This document shows, piece after piece, positions 34,186-43,703 of a stretch of 64,000 nt of DNA. The first letter of the stretch is position 1. Each line of letters opens with the position of its first letter. The translations under genes and the position numbers were made by a program. Source of the stretch: Streptomyces sp. A0958 (lineage in GTDB: Bacteria; Actinomycetota; Actinomycetes; Streptomycetales; Streptomycetaceae); NCBI RefSeq assembly GCF_004795035.1, contig NZ_SSBK01000011.1, positions 62,001 through 126,000 on the forward strand, written 5' to 3'. The notes beneath the pieces are model-generated. The model was not told the DNA's origin. It made no database searches and saw only the letters and a list, made by a program, of their open reading frames with translations.

Positions 34186-35343
34186 ATGAGCAGCGAGAAC
34201 CTCCCCCAGAGCACGGAGCAGCAGCTCCGCAAGCCGCGTGTGGCCGTCGTGTTCGGCGGCCGCAGCTCCGAACACGGCATTTCGGTGGTCACGGCCGGTG
34301 CCGTCCTGAACGCCATCGACCGGACCAAGTACGACGTCCTGCCGATCGGCATCACGACGGACGGCCGCTGGGCGCTCACCGCCGACGAACCCGAACGCAT
34401 GGCGATCGCGGACCGGAAGATGCCGGACGTGGCGCAGTTGGCCGAGTCCGACGAGGGCGGCGTCGTGCTCTCCGTCGACCCCGGCAGCCGCGAAGTCGTC
34501 TACAGCGAGCCCGGCTCGGTCCCCAAGGCGCTCGGCGAGGTCGACGTCGTCTTCCCCGTCCTGCACGGCCCCTACGGCGAGGACGGCACCCTCCAGGGCC
34601 TCCTGGAGCTGTCCGGCGTGCCGTACGTGGGCGCCGGCGTCCTCGCCTCGGCCGTCGGCCAGGACAAGGAGTACATGAAGCGCGTCTTCACCTCCTTCGG
34701 CCTGCCAGTCGGCCCGTACGTGGTCGTCCGCCCCCGCGAGTGGGACAACGACCGCGCCGCCGCCCGCGAACGCATCACGGACTTCGCCGCCGAGCACGGC
34801 TGGCCGCTCTTCATCAAGCCCGCCCGGGCCGGCTCGTCCATCGGCATCACCAAGGTCGAGGACGCCTCCGGACTGGACGAGGCGATCGAGGAGGCCCGCC
34901 GCCACGACCCCAAGTTCCTCGTGGAGTCACTGCTGCGGGGCCGCGAGATCGAGTGCGGCGTCCTGGAGTTCGAGGACGGGCCGCGCGCCAGCGTGCCGGC
35001 CGAGATCCCGCCCGTCACCGCGCACGACTTCTACGACTTCGAGGCCAAGTACATCGACGCGGCCTCCGGGATCGTGCCCGCGCCGCTCACCGACGAGCAG
35101 ACCGCCGAGGTCCAGCGGCTCGCGGTCGAGGCCTTCGAGGCCGCCTCCTGCGAGGGCCTGGTGCGCGCCGACTTCTTCCTCACCGAGGACGGCGGCTTCG
35201 TCATCAACGAGATCAACACCCTGCCGGGCTTCACCCCGATCTCCATGTACCCGCGCATGTGGCAGGAGAGCGGTGTCAGCTACCAGCAGTTGGTGGACCG
35301 GCTCATCCAGGCGGCGCTCGACCGGCCGACCGGATTGCGCTGA
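34186..35343 (+). CDS. ddl: D-alanine--D-alanine ligase
   Basis: A 385-residue ATP-grasp ligase that makes the D-Ala-D-Ala end of peptidoglycan precursors. Signature segments are VAVVFGGRSSEHGISV, FPVLHGPYGEDGTLQG, PLFIKPARAGSSIGITKV and the Mg site FVINEINTLPGFTPISMYP. Tyr in the FYDFEAKY loop fits a D-Ala,D-Ala rather than a D-Ala,D-Lac enzyme (family knowledge). No vancomycin-resistance genes are nearby. Confidence 0.96.
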   Translation: MSSENLPQSTEQQLRKPRVAVVFGGRSSEHGISVVTAGAVLNAIDRTKYDVLPIGITTDGRWALTADEPERMAIADRKMPDVAQLAESDEGGVVLSVDPGSREVVYSEPGSVPKALGEVDVVFPVLHGPYGEDGTLQGLLELSGVPYVGAGVLASAVGQDKEYMKRVFTSFGLPVGPYVVVRPREWDNDRAAARERITDFAAEHGWPLFIKPARAGSSIGITKVEDASGLDEAIEEARRHDPKFLVESLLRGREIECGVLEFEDGPRASVPAEIPPVTAHDFYDFEAKYIDAASGIVPAPLTDEQTAEVQRLAVEAFEAASCEGLVRADFFLTEDGGFVINEINTLPGFTPISMYPRMWQESGVSYQQLVDRLIQAALDRPTGLR

Positions 35344-35361
35344 AACACCCGGCACGGCGAG

Positions 35362-35395
35362 GGGCGTGCGCTCCCGGAGCGGTGAGCGCACGCCC
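35362..35395. terminator. Terminator between ddl and the DUF3515 gene
   Basis: A perfect 12-bp stem (35362-35373 with 35384-35395) on a 10-base loop lies between convergent genes, its last base falling in the lipoprotein stop codon. Confidence 0.8.
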
Positions 35396-35880
35396 TACAG
35401 CCGGTTCGGGACCGTCTTCTTCACCGCCGGGGCGAGAGCCGCGAGCGGGGTCGTGTCATGCGCGTACGCCGAGGAGAACGTCACCTCGACGTACGCCTTG
35501 CGCAAGGTGGTCGTCAGCCGCGGCCCGTCGTCCTCCCGCTGCTCCAACATCCAGTTGACGCCGTCCGCGGTGATCCCCTTCGACTGGTCGTCGTCCATCT
35601 CGGCGGGGCGCGGCACACCGCAGCGCAGTACGATCGCCCCGTCCCCCCACCCGGCGGTCAGCTCCGAACCGGGATCGGGGTCCTTGCGCTCCAGACCGGC
35701 GACGGTATCCGGCAGCTCCTTGTCCAGCGCACGGCAGTAGGCTGCGGCTTCCGGCGACGGACTGGGCACCGCGACCGACGCCGCGCCGCCCGAGGAACAG
35801 CCCGCCGCGGCCAACAACAGCAGAGCGGCGGACGGACCGAGGAGCACGGGGTGGGGGAGCCGGCGGCTGGAGGACGTCAC
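35395..35880 (-). CDS. DUF3515 lipoprotein
   Basis: A 161-residue exported lipoprotein. The signal ends in lipobox LAAAGC, followed by a Ser/Ala/Pro linker and the DUF3515 domain (YCRALDKELPDTVAGL, IVLRCGVPRP). Two cysteines remain in the mature domain and could form a disulfide. The function of DUF3515 is unknown; it is conserved next to ddl and thiL in actinobacteria. It starts at GTG 35880. Confidence 0.9.
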   Translation of the reverse strand: MTSSSRRLPHPVLLGPSAALLLLAAAGCSSGGAASVAVPSPSPEAAAYCRALDKELPDTVAGLERKDPDPGSELTAGWGDGAIVLRCGVPRPAEMDDDQSKGITADGVNWMLEQREDDGPRLTTTLRKAYVEVTFSSAYAHDTTPLAALAPAVKKTVPNRL

Positions 35881-35900
35881 CGGCCCAGCGTAGACGGGGG

Positions 35901-36134
35901 CTACAGGTGAACGACCGGGCAGGTCAGGGTTCTGGTGATGCCGTCCACCTGCTGGACCCGCGCCACCACCATGCGCCCGAGTTCATCGACCGTGTCGGCC
36001 TGGGCGCGCACGATCACGTCGTAGGGGCCGGTGACGTCTTCTGCCTGGATCACTCCCGGGATGTCGGAGATGGTCTCGGCGACGGTCGACGCCTTGCCCA
36101 CCTCGGTCTGAATGAGGATGTACGCCTGTACCAC
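35901..36134 (-). CDS. Stand-alone Lrp/AsnC effector (RAM) domain protein
   Basis: A 77-residue protein with only the amino-acid-binding RAM fold of Lrp/AsnC regulators (VQAYILIQTEVGKAS, DVTGPYDVIVRAQ) and no DNA-binding domain. It starts at GTG 36132-36134, five bases after a full GGAGG. The frame running to 36386 is shadow sequence. Such stand-alone domains may co-assemble with full Lrp proteins or act as small enzymes or sensors. It lies divergent from thiL. Confidence 0.88.
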   Translation of the reverse strand: MVQAYILIQTEVGKASTVAETISDIPGVIQAEDVTGPYDVIVRAQADTVDELGRMVVARVQQVDGITRTLTCPVVHL

Positions 36135-36333
36135 GGAACCTCCAGGGCGGCCACGAGGATCATGTGGGGGAAAGGGACGCCACGTTATCGCGTCGCCAGG
36201 GGCCGCGGGGAGACCTGCGGGCCGGATGACGCCCCAGCGTGGCGTACAGAACGCACAAGTTGACGTATCTCTTGACAGTACCGACAGCAGTGACGGCACG
36301 CGACCGCGACTGGGGCGGCGCGGACGGGGGACA

Positions 36334-36353
36334 GGCCGGGCGAGCGCCCGGCC
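36334..36353 (+). promoter_or_regulatory. Leader hairpin upstream of thiL
   Basis: GGCCGGGCG pairs perfectly with CGCCCGGCC over a two-base gap, 24 bases before the thiL start. It could be an attenuator or a 5' stabiliser. The region shows no conserved TPP-riboswitch pattern that I can see. Confidence 0.35.
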
Positions 36354-36376
36354 CGACACATGAGAGGTGAGACTCG

Positions 36377-37348
36377 GTGAAGGCAACCGTGGGCGAGTTG
36401 GGGGAGTTCGGGCTCATCAGAGAGCTCACGTCCCGGCTCACCACCACCCCGGCGGTCCGGCTCGGCCCGGGCGACGACGCCGCGGTCGTGACCGCCCCCG
36501 ACCGCAGGGTCGTGGCCAGCACGGACATCCTGCTGGAGGGACGGCACTTCCGGCGCGACTGGTCGACGGCGTACGACGTGGGCCGCAAGGCCGCCGCGCA
36601 GAACCTCGCCGACATCGCCGCGATGGGCGCCGTGCCCACCGCACTGCTCCTCGGCCTCGTCGTCCCCGCCGAACTCCCGGTCACCTGGGCCGTGGAGCTG
36701 ATGGACGGCCTGCGCGACGAGTGCCAGGTCGCGGGGGCGGCCGTGGTCGGCGGTGACGTGGTGCGCGGCGACACCATCACCGTCGCGATCACCGCGCTCG
36801 GCGACCTGCGCAACCACGAACCCGTCACCAGGGCCGGCGCCCAGCCCGGCGACGTCGTCGCCGTCACCGGCTGGCTCGGCTGGTCCGCCGCCGGGTACGC
36901 CGTGCTCTCCCGGGGCTTCCGCTCGCCCCGCGCCTTCGTCGAGGCCCACCGCCGCCCCGAACCGCCGTACCACGCGGGCCCCGCGGCCGCCGGGCTCGGC
37001 GCCACCGCGATGACCGACGTCAGCGACGGGCTCGTCGCCGACCTCGGGCACATCGCCGAGGCCAGCAAGGTCCGCATCGACCTGCGTTCCGGGCTCATCG
37101 ACGTCCCCTCCCAGATGTCGGACATCGGGCAGGCCGTAGGCGTCGACCCGCTCCAGTGGGTCCTGACCGGCGGCGAGGACCACGCGATCGTCGCGACCTT
37201 CCCGCCCGACGTGAAGCTGCCGGCCCGCTGGAAGGTGATCGGCGAGGTCCTCAACCCCTCGGCGCTGCCCCAGGTGACGGTCGACGGGGCGCCCTGGACC
37301 AGCAAGAACGGCTGGGACCACTTCGGTGACATCGAGGACGCCCAGTAG
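36377..37348 (+). CDS. thiL: Thiamine-monophosphate kinase
   Basis: A 323-residue kinase that phosphorylates thiamine monophosphate to the active diphosphate. Family segments are [12 protein letters not shown], a metal-binding [32 protein letters not shown] and [15 protein letters not shown]. The GTG at 36377 follows GAGAGGTGAG. It is followed after ten bases by the thiD start, so the pair is one thiamine operon. Confidence 0.96.
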   Translation: MKATVGELGEFGLIRELTSRLTTTPAVRLGPGDDAAVVTAPDRRVVASTDILLEGRHFRRDWSTAYDVGRKAAAQNLADIAAMGAVPTALLLGLVVPAELPVTWAVELMDGLRDECQVAGAAVVGGDVVRGDTITVAITALGDLRNHEPVTRAGAQPGDVVAVTGWLGWSAAGYAVLSRGFRSPRAFVEAHRRPEPPYHAGPAAAGLGATAMTDVSDGLVADLGHIAEASKVRIDLRSGLIDVPSQMSDIGQAVGVDPLQWVLTGGEDHAIVATFPPDVKLPARWKVIGEVLNPSALPQVTVDGAPWTSKNGWDHFGDIEDAQ

Positions 37349-37358
37349 ATTGCGGCGC

Positions 37359-38168
37359 ATGCCGATAACTCCCCCAGTACCTCCCCGCGTGCTCACCGTC
37401 GCCGGATCGGACTCCGGCGGCGGTGCGGGCATCCAGGCCGATCTCAAGACGATGCTGGCGCTCGGCACGCACGGAATGAGCGTGCTCACCGCCGTCACCG
37501 CCCAGAACTCCCTGGGCGTCCAGGGCGCCTGGGAGCTGCCCGCCAAGGCGGTGCGCGCCCAGTACCGCAGCGTCGTGGACGACATCGGCGTCGACGCGGT
37601 GAAGACCGGCATGCTGTCGTCCGCGCACCTGGTCGAGACCGTCGCCGAACTCCTCGCGGGCACCGATGCCCCCGCCGTCGTGGACCCGGTGGGCGTCTCC
37701 AAGCACGGCGACCCGCTCCTGGCCGCCGAAGCCCTCGACTCGGTCCGTACGAAGCTGCTGCCCGTCGCCACCGTGGCGACCCCGAACCTCGACGAAGTGG
37801 CCCAGCTCACGGGCATCACCGTCACCGACGAGCCCGGAATGCGCCGGGCCGCCGCCGCACTCCTCGGATTCGGCCCCCGCTGGGTCGTGATCAAGGGCGG
37901 CCACCTGCCCGGCGAGCCCGTCGACCTGCTCACCGACGGCAGCGAGGAGCACTGGCTGCGCGCCCCCCGCCATGACAACCGCCACACCCACGGCACCGGC
38001 TGCACCCTCGCCTCCGCGATAGCGAGCCACCTGGCGCGCGGAGCCGACGTGCTGACGGCCGTACGGGCCGCCAAGGCGTACGTCACCGGGGCGATCGAGG
38101 CGGGCTTCCCGCTCGGCGCCGGCATCGGCCCGGTCGGCCACGGCTGGCGGCTGCGCGACGCGGACTGA
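37359..38168 (+). CDS. thiD: Hydroxymethylpyrimidine (phosphate) kinase
   Basis: A 269-residue ribokinase-fold enzyme that phosphorylates HMP and HMP-phosphate for thiamine synthesis. Key segments are [44 protein letters not shown] and the anion hole with catalytic Asp region [13 protein letters not shown]. The ATG at 37359 is the first reasonable start after thiL; the longer frame overlaps thiL. No ThiE domain is fused. Confidence 0.95.
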   Translation: MPITPPVPPRVLTVAGSDSGGGAGIQADLKTMLALGTHGMSVLTAVTAQNSLGVQGAWELPAKAVRAQYRSVVDDIGVDAVKTGMLSSAHLVETVAELLAGTDAPAVVDPVGVSKHGDPLLAAEALDSVRTKLLPVATVATPNLDEVAQLTGITVTDEPGMRRAAAALLGFGPRWVVIKGGHLPGEPVDLLTDGSEEHWLRAPRHDNRHTHGTGCTLASAIASHLARGADVLTAVRAAKAYVTGAIEAGFPLGAGIGPVGHGWRLRDAD

Positions 38169-38194
38169 CCGCCCGCCCCGCCGCACGGGCACGA

Positions 38195-38231
38195 GCTCGT
38201 CGCCCGGGCACATGCTTGTCGCCCGGGCACA
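38195..38231. repeat. 18-bp direct repeat after thiD
   Basis: GCTCGTCGCCCGGGCACA (38195-38212) and GCTTGTCGCCCGGGCACA (38214-38231) differ at one base. They form a near-tandem pair just before the terminator. Confidence 0.7.
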
Positions 38232-38233
38232 GC

Positions 38234-38267
38234 AAAAAGCCGGTCCACCGAGATGGACCGGCTTTTT
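38234..38267. terminator. Bidirectional intrinsic terminator thiD / rpmB
   Basis: AAAAAGCCGGTCCA pairs with TGGACCGGCTTTTT (14 bp) on a 6-base loop. U-tracts are present on both strands, a textbook bidirectional terminator. Confidence 0.95.
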
Positions 38268-38301
38268 GGGCAACCGGTAGGGCTGCGCTACGACGGGAAC
38301 G

Positions 38302-38487
38302 TCAGCGCGCGACCTTGCCGGCCTTGATGCACGAGGTGCAGACGTTGAGCCGCTTCGGCGTCCGCCCGACCACGGCACGCACGCGCTGGATGTTGGGATT
38401 CCAGCGACGGGACGTACGGCGGTGCGAGTGCGAAATGCTGTTGCCGAAGCTCGGCCCCTTGCCGCAAACGTCGCAGTTGGCAGCCAC
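38302..38487 (-). CDS. rpmB: 50S ribosomal protein L28 (zinc-binding form)
   Basis: A 61-residue ribosomal protein. CDVC near the N-terminus and CTSC near the C-terminus form a Cys4 zinc ribbon, so this is the zinc-containing (C+) type. The zinc-free paralogue of streptomycetes, where present, is Zur-controlled. It starts at GTG 38485-38487 after GGAG. Confidence 0.97.
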   Translation of the reverse strand: MAANCDVCGKGPSFGNSISHSHRRTSRRWNPNIQRVRAVVGRTPKRLNVCTSCIKAGKVAR

Positions 38488-38761
38488 GGGTCACTCCAAA
38501 GACTTCAGATGCACTTACAGTGAATTCCGGCACGCCGGATTCAAGGTCTGAAGCGGCGGTACCGGGGGAATGTCCCGACTCTCGTCGGGCAACCGAAGCA
38601 GCATACAACGGCTGCGTCGGAGATACGAAACTACCATGGGTTCCACGCCCGCCCGCCCGCCCCGCCCCCGGACCGCCCGCACCCGCCGGCCGGAGCTACC
38701 CTGCGGTGCAGCCAGCCGCCCCGCCCGTGTTCCGAGTCCCTGTTCCGAGGAGGACTTCCAG

Positions 38762-40396
38762 GTGCCGCAGACCGCCGACGAACCGGATGCCGTCGCGGTA
38801 CGGACCTGGTGCTCCCTGGCCCTGGATGCGCTCGGCCGGGAGCGCGCGGCCATCGACGCGATCAACGTCTACCCGGTCGCCGACGGGGACACGGGCACCA
38901 ACCTCTACCTGACCGTGGAGTCCGCGGCGGCCGCCGTCGAAGCGGTCTTCGCCGCCCACGAGACCGGCACCTCGGTGCCCTCTGCGGCGGACGCGGTACG
39001 GGCCATGGCCCACGGGGCGCTGATCGGTGCCCGGGGCAACTCCGGCACGATCCTGGCCCAGTTGCTGCGCGGCATGGCCGGCGTGCTCGCCGAGGGGACC
39101 GGCGGCGACCGGCTCCGCCTGGCGCTCGACCGGGCCGCCGCCTCCGCCCGCCAAGCCGTCGCCCACCCCGTCGAGGGCACGGTCCTGACCGTCGCGGACC
39201 GGGCCGCCGCCGCGGCGGGGAGCGCACCGCCCGGCGCGAACACCGCCGAGGTGGCCGTGGCGGCGTACGAAGGGGCCCGCGCCGCCCTGGACGCGACCCC
39301 CGGGCAGCTCCCCGCCCTGGCCAGGGCCGGGGTGGTCGACGCCGGCGGGCGCGGCCTGGTGACCCTGCTCGGCGCCCTGGTCGAGGCCGTTTCGGGACGG
39401 GCCCCGGAGCGGCCTTACGAGAACCCCGCCCCGTTCGTACCGCCGCCCGCCGACGACGGGGAGTGCCCGGCCGCCGACGGCGACCAGGGCGGTCCCGCCT
39501 TCGAGGTCATCTACCTGCTGGAGGCCGGTGACGAGGCCGTCGAGCGGCTGCGCACCCGGCTGGACGGCCTCGGCGACTCCCTGGTGGTGGTCGGCGGCGA
39601 CGGCCTGTGGAACGTCCATGTGCACGTGGACGACGCGGGGGCCGCGGTGGAGGCCGGTGTCGAGGCCGGCCGGCCGTACCGCATCCGCATCACCCACTTC
39701 GCCGCCGACCGGGCGCATGCCCGCCCCGAACCCGCCCGGCGCGCGGTCGTCGCGGTCGTCCCGGGCGACGGCCTCGCCGGCCTGTGCGAGCAGGCCGGTG
39801 CGACGACGGTGCTCGCCCGGCCCGGGGAGCCGCCCGCCAGCGGCGAACTCGTGGACGCGATCCGCCGCGCCCACGCCCGCGAGGTGGTCCTGCTGCCCAA
39901 CGACGGCGACCTGCGCCACACCGCCGCTGCCGCCGCCGAACAGGCCAGGGCCCAGGGCATCCGGGTCGCCCTCGTCCCGACCCGGGCCGCCGTCCAGGGC
40001 ATCGCGGCCCTGGCCGTCCACGAGCCCGACCGCAGCTTCGACGAGGACGTGGTCGCGATGACCTCGGCGGCCGGCGCCACCCGCTACGCCGAACTGGCCG
40101 TCGCCGAACGGCAGTCCTGGACCATGGCCGGCATCTGCCAGGCCGGCGACATCCTGGGCCTGATCGACGGCGACGTGGCCGTCATCGGCCAGGACGTGGC
40201 CGGCACCGCCCGCAAGGTCCTGGACCGGATGCTCGCGGCGGGCGGCGAGCTGGTCACCCTGGTCCTCGGCGAGGACACCCCGCCCGCCCTGGCCGACACC
40301 CTGGAGGAACACGTCCGCGAGGGCTACCTGGCGGTGGACACCACGGTCTACCACGGCGGCCACCAGCACGCTCCGCTCCTGATCGGCGTGGAGTAG
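38762..40396 (+). CDS. DAK2/FakA-like fatty-acid kinase family protein
   Basis: A 544-residue protein. The N-terminal DhaL/DAK2 domain carries the metal-binding aspartates in NVYPVADGDTGTNLYLTV and the nucleotide segment HGALIGARGNSGTILAQ. The C-terminal half is the DegV-partner region of FakA-type kinases. FakA with FakB proteins phosphorylates exogenous fatty acids; no fakB lies in the window. The GTG at 38762 follows GAGGAGG. The stop codon lies in a 25-bp tandem duplication. The usual next gene is recG, but here it is 5.4 kb away. Confidence 0.88.
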   Translation: MPQTADEPDAVAVRTWCSLALDALGRERAAIDAINVYPVADGDTGTNLYLTVESAAAAVEAVFAAHETGTSVPSAADAVRAMAHGALIGARGNSGTILAQLLRGMAGVLAEGTGGDRLRLALDRAAASARQAVAHPVEGTVLTVADRAAAAAGSAPPGANTAEVAVAAYEGARAALDATPGQLPALARAGVVDAGGRGLVTLLGALVEAVSGRAPERPYENPAPFVPPPADDGECPAADGDQGGPAFEVIYLLEAGDEAVERLRTRLDGLGDSLVVVGGDGLWNVHVHVDDAGAAVEAGVEAGRPYRIRITHFAADRAHARPEPARRAVVAVVPGDGLAGLCEQAGATTVLARPGEPPASGELVDAIRRAHAREVVLLPNDGDLRHTAAAAAEQARAQGIRVALVPTRAAVQGIAALAVHEPDRSFDEDVVAMTSAAGATRYAELAVAERQSWTMAGICQAGDILGLIDGDVAVIGQDVAGTARKVLDRMLAAGGELVTLVLGEDTPPALADTLEEHVREGYLAVDTTVYHGGHQHAPLLIGVE

Positions 40397-40428
40397 CGAG
40401 CAACTGATCGGCGTGGAGCAACGAACAA
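40379..40428. repeat. 25-bp tandem duplication across the DAK stop codon
   Basis: Copy 1 (40379-40403) encodes the last residues LIGVE and the stop. Copy 2 (40404-40428) matches at about 22 of 25 bases and has lost the stop (TAG to CAA). Confidence 0.75.
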
Positions 40429-40470
40429 CCCAAGCCCGCGCGCCGCGCATTCAGGCCCGTGCGGCACAAC

Positions 40471-40717
40471 CAAGCCCGTCCGGCGATTGAGGACGGGCCC
40501 CGCGCAAGCAGGCTGCCGTGCTCGCGGGCCGGGTCGGCAAGGTCAAGCCCGTCTGGCGATTGAGGACGGGCCCCGCGCAAGCAGGCTGCCGTGCTCGCGG
40601 GCCGGGTCGGCAAGATCAAGCCCGTCCGGCGATTGAGGACGGGCCCCGCGCAAGCAGGCTGCCGTGCTCGCGGGCCGGGTCGGCAAGATCAAGCCCGTCC
40701 GGCGATTGAGGACGAGG
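40471..40717. repeat. 73-bp tandem repeat array, about 3.4 copies
   Basis: Copies start at 40471, 40544, 40617 and 40690 (partial), with an exact 73-base period and only one or two differences. Each unit contains GCCCGTCC, a 9-base loop (GGCGATTGA) and GGACGGGC, a hairpin seen singly at 10535-10560. The rest of the 391-base gap (40397-40787) holds nothing else I can name. Confidence 0.92.
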
Positions 40718-40787
40718 GGGCACGCCGGACGAACCCGGCGCCGCACCACCGCCCCGCCCTCCGAAGCCCGCGCCCGCCCCCCGGGGC

Positions 40788-43703
40788 TCACGCCACGTAC
40801 GCCCGCACCGACTCCACCTCCGCCCGCCGCGCGTCCACCGTCTCGTCCGCCCCCTCCGGCACCCCCTCGTACGCGGCCACCACCTGCGCCGCCCGCCCCA
40901 GCGCGGCCCGGCCGCGGCCCAGGTCCGCCTCCAGCCACGCGGCCATCAGCAGGGCGCCCGTGCGCGAGGCCAGCTGGTCGGGGCCCGCCTCGTGGAAGGT
41001 CTCCGCCGCACGCTCGACGTACCCGAGCGCCTCCTCGTACACCACCCGCACCGGATCGTCCGCCGCCTCGCCCGGTTCGCCCTCGCAGGACTGGGCGAGC
41101 AGTTCGGCGGTCTGCCAGTACGTGGCGGCCAGCTCCGCCCGCAGTTCCGGACGCGCCGCGCACTCCCGTGCCGCCTCGGCCATGAACGCCCGCGCCGCAC
41201 CCATCCCCGAGGGGCCCTCCCGCAGCGCGATCCAGGCCCGCACCCGCAGGGTCCGCACCAGCGACTGCGCCTCGTCCAGCGCCCGCCACAGCTCCCCGGC
41301 ACGGGCGTAAGCCTGCTCGGCCTCCGGGTTCAGCTCGGCCCGGTACAGGGCCTGCCCGGCGAGCTGGGCGAGCATCGCGTGGTCGTGCTGCTCCGGCCAC
41401 GTGCGGGCGATGTCCGCCGCCCGCAGCCAGTGCTCCGCCGCCGCCATCGGCTCGTCGAGCGCCATCAGCCCCTCGCCGAGCCACCGCAGCGTCTGGACGA
41501 GCATGCCCTCCCCGTGGTCCTCGGCCGAGACGTCGGGCAGGACGGTCTCCAGCACGGCCACCGCCTCCGCCGCCCGCCCCAGCCGCAGCAGCCAGCCACC
41601 GAGCTGGTGCCGGGCGTAGGCACCCAGCGTCCCGCTCTCGCCGGCCTCGTCCGCCCAGTGCGAGGCGTCCAGGGCGAGGTCCGCCGCCTCGGCGATCTGC
41701 CCCGTCGCAGCGAGCAGATCGGCCAGCTGGAGACGGAGCCGGGCCCGGCCGGACGGGCTCACGAACGTGTCCCCGTGCTCCAGCGCCGAGCGCGCGGCCC
41801 GCTCCGCCGTCGCGTGGTCCTCCAGTCCGGCCGCCGTCCGCGCCAGCCGCACCTCGTAGTCCACGGCACTCCAGGGCAGTCCCGCGTCGTGCGCCTCGGC
41901 GGCGGCCCGCTCGTACAGCCCGAGGGCGGCCGGCGCGTCGCCCCGGTGGGCGGCGACGTCCCCGAGGCAGCCCAGCGCCTCCGCGATCCGGGTGGCGAGC
42001 CGCCCCTCGTCGCGCCGGGGCTCGGTGAACGCCAGCAACTCGCGCGCCGCCCGTTCGAGGTCCGCGACGGCGGCGTCGTGCGACTCTCCGTCCGTCGCCC
42101 GCAGCATCCGCTGCTCGACGATCCGGGCCCGGCAGACCAGGGCACCGGACGCCTGCCGGGCGGTGGCCCCGCCGCCGGCGTGCAGCGCGAGGGCCCGCTC
42201 CACGAGCGGTGCGATCAGGGCCGCCGCCTCGTCGGTCTCCCCGCCCAGCGCACGGGCGAAGGTCTCCCTGGCGCTCGCCGCGACGGCCTCGCCCACGTCG
42301 CCCCCGGCCTCGTACAGCCCGGCCGCCGTACGAAACGCCCGCGCCGCCTCGGCGGGCGGCAGGGTGCCGTCCATCGCGAGGTGGTCCTCCAGGGTCGCCC
42401 GGTCCAGGGGCGCGAGGACGGCCCCCTCCGCCTCGGCGCGCGCGGCGACCGCCCGCCAGGCGTCCCCGGCCTCGGGGCGCAGGGCCTCGGACAGCCGGTG
42501 CGCCTCGGCCAGCAGCGCGGCCAGGTCCGGCGCGCCCGCGCCCTCGGCGTCGGCCACCGGCGGTGCGGGGGCGGGCCGGCCCGCGTTCACCGGGTGCGCC
42601 GCCCGTACGCCGAGCGGCAGCCGGTCCAGCAGCGGGACCTGCGCCAGGCGCTTGCCCAGTTCCTGCGTGACGTACCCGTTGCCGTTGCGTTCGTCGAAGC
42701 GGGCGGCCAGGGCCAGCGCCTGGGCCCGGGTCCGGGCGCCCAGCGACGCGGCGGTCCACTCCGTCCCGGCCGGGCCGGGGACCGACTGCCCGCCGTGGCC
42801 GAGCGCGACGAGCCGGTCCATCAGCAGGGCGGTCACGGCCAGGAAGCTCATCAGGCTGCCAGGGCTCCCGCTGTCGGTGAAGTACGCCGGCCGCTCCGCC
42901 AGGATCTCCAGCGCCCGGGCCTCGTTGCCGGTCAGCGCGCAGAACTCGATGTGCAGCGCGGCCGAGTAGCGCATGCTCTCCATCGGCCGGACCATCCGGT
43001 ACCCGCGCAGATGGTGCGCTCGCGCCCGCTCCGCGCGCCCCGTCCGCAGCAGCGGCAGCAGGGAGGCGGCCAGCACGTCGTGCGGCTCGTGCGCGCAGAC
43101 GTGCTCACCCTCCAGCACCGGCGCCCAGGTCTTCAGCGCCTCCTCGTCCAGCCCGCGCAGCACCTGCCAGGCGCCCTGCCCGTGCAGTTCGCAGGCGTGG
43201 CAGTTGGCCATCCGGTCCCGGTCCGCGGCCAGCCAGGCGGTGAACGCCCGCTCACCCCGCTCCAGGTCGCCCAGGTGCTGGGCGATCCCCAGCTCGCCCT
43301 GGCGCACGGCCCGCTCGGAGTGGCCGGCGAGCCGGTAGCGGTGGGCCATCTCGGCCTGCCACTTCTCGATGGCGGCGAGCGGGATGTGCGGCTGGTCGAT
43401 CATGGAGCTGGAGACCCACTTGAACATCCAGAACAGATGGTGGGTCATGAACTGGTCGAAGTCGCCCGGCTGTTCGTCCCACAGCTTCAGCAGCCGCGCG
43501 AAGGGGACGAACATCTTGTCCTTCTCGGAGCTGTAGTTGTAGACCTGCAGCTGATGGACCAGCGCCTCGATCACCAGCGACGCGTCCCCGCTCTGCTCCG
43601 CCTCGGTCAGCAGCCGCTCCGCGCGGGCGTTGCGCGCGGGCCCCTCCGGCTCGGCCCGCATGTCCCGCAGGGCCTGGCGGATCGTCGCGGCATCGGTGCT
43701 CAT
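40788..43703 (-). CDS. 971-residue TPR-like helical-repeat protein
   Basis: A large soluble protein, Ala/Glu/Arg/Leu-rich and helical throughout, with irregular TPR-like repeats such as GDAPAALGLYERAAAEAHDAG and HATAERAARSALEHGDTF. The less repetitive N-terminal 330 residues include FMTHHLFWMFKWVSSSM and a Cys/His patch (ANCHACELHGQGAW). The ATG at 43701-43703 overlaps the stop of the Hsp90-like gene (ATGA) and follows AGGAGG, so the two are translationally coupled. I do not recognise a named family. A scaffold or co-chaperone for the Hsp90-like ATPase is the natural inference, since eukaryotic Hsp90 partners commonly use TPR domains. Confidence 0.85.
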   Translation of the reverse strand: MSTDAATIRQALRDMRAEPEGPARNARAERLLTEAEQSGDASLVIEALVHQLQVYNYSSEKDKMFVPFARLLKLWDEQPGDFDQFMTHHLFWMFKWVSSSMIDQPHIPLAAIEKWQAEMAHRYRLAGHSERAVRQGELGIAQHLGDLERGERAFTAWLAADRDRMANCHACELHGQGAWQVLRGLDEEALKTWAPVLEGEHVCAHEPHDVLAASLLPLLRTGRAERARAHHLRGYRMVRPMESMRYSAALHIEFCALTGNEARALEILAERPAYFTDSGSPGSLMSFLAVTALLMDRLVALGHGGQSVPGPAGTEWTAASLGARTRAQALALAARFDERNGNGYVTQELGKRLAQVPLLDRLPLGVRAAHPVNAGRPAPAPPVADAEGAGAPDLAALLAEAHRLSEALRPEAGDAWRAVAARAEAEGAVLAPLDRATLEDHLAMDGTLPPAEAARAFRTAAGLYEAGGDVGEAVAASARETFARALGGETDEAAALIAPLVERALALHAGGGATARQASGALVCRARIVEQRMLRATDGESHDAAVADLERAARELLAFTEPRRDEGRLATRIAEALGCLGDVAAHRGDAPAALGLYERAAAEAHDAGLPWSAVDYEVRLARTAAGLEDHATAERAARSALEHGDTFVSPSGRARLRLQLADLLAATGQIAEAADLALDASHWADEAGESGTLGAYARHQLGGWLLRLGRAAEAVAVLETVLPDVSAEDHGEGMLVQTLRWLGEGLMALDEPMAAAEHWLRAADIARTWPEQHDHAMLAQLAGQALYRAELNPEAEQAYARAGELWRALDEAQSLVRTLRVRAWIALREGPSGMGAARAFMAEAARECAARPELRAELAATYWQTAELLAQSCEGEPGEAADDPVRVVYEEALGYVERAAETFHEAGPDQLASRTGALLMAAWLEADLGRGRAALGRAAQVVAAYEGVPEGADETVDARRAEVESVRAYVA

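Noticed and set aside
36240..36285. TTGACG/TTGACA as the thiL promoter
   Set aside because: Two -35-like TTGAC elements lie close together, but neither has a credible -10 at 16-18 bases.
40471..40717. CRISPR array
   Set aside because: Regular 73-bp period, but there are no unique spacers and no cas genes; the whole unit is repeated.
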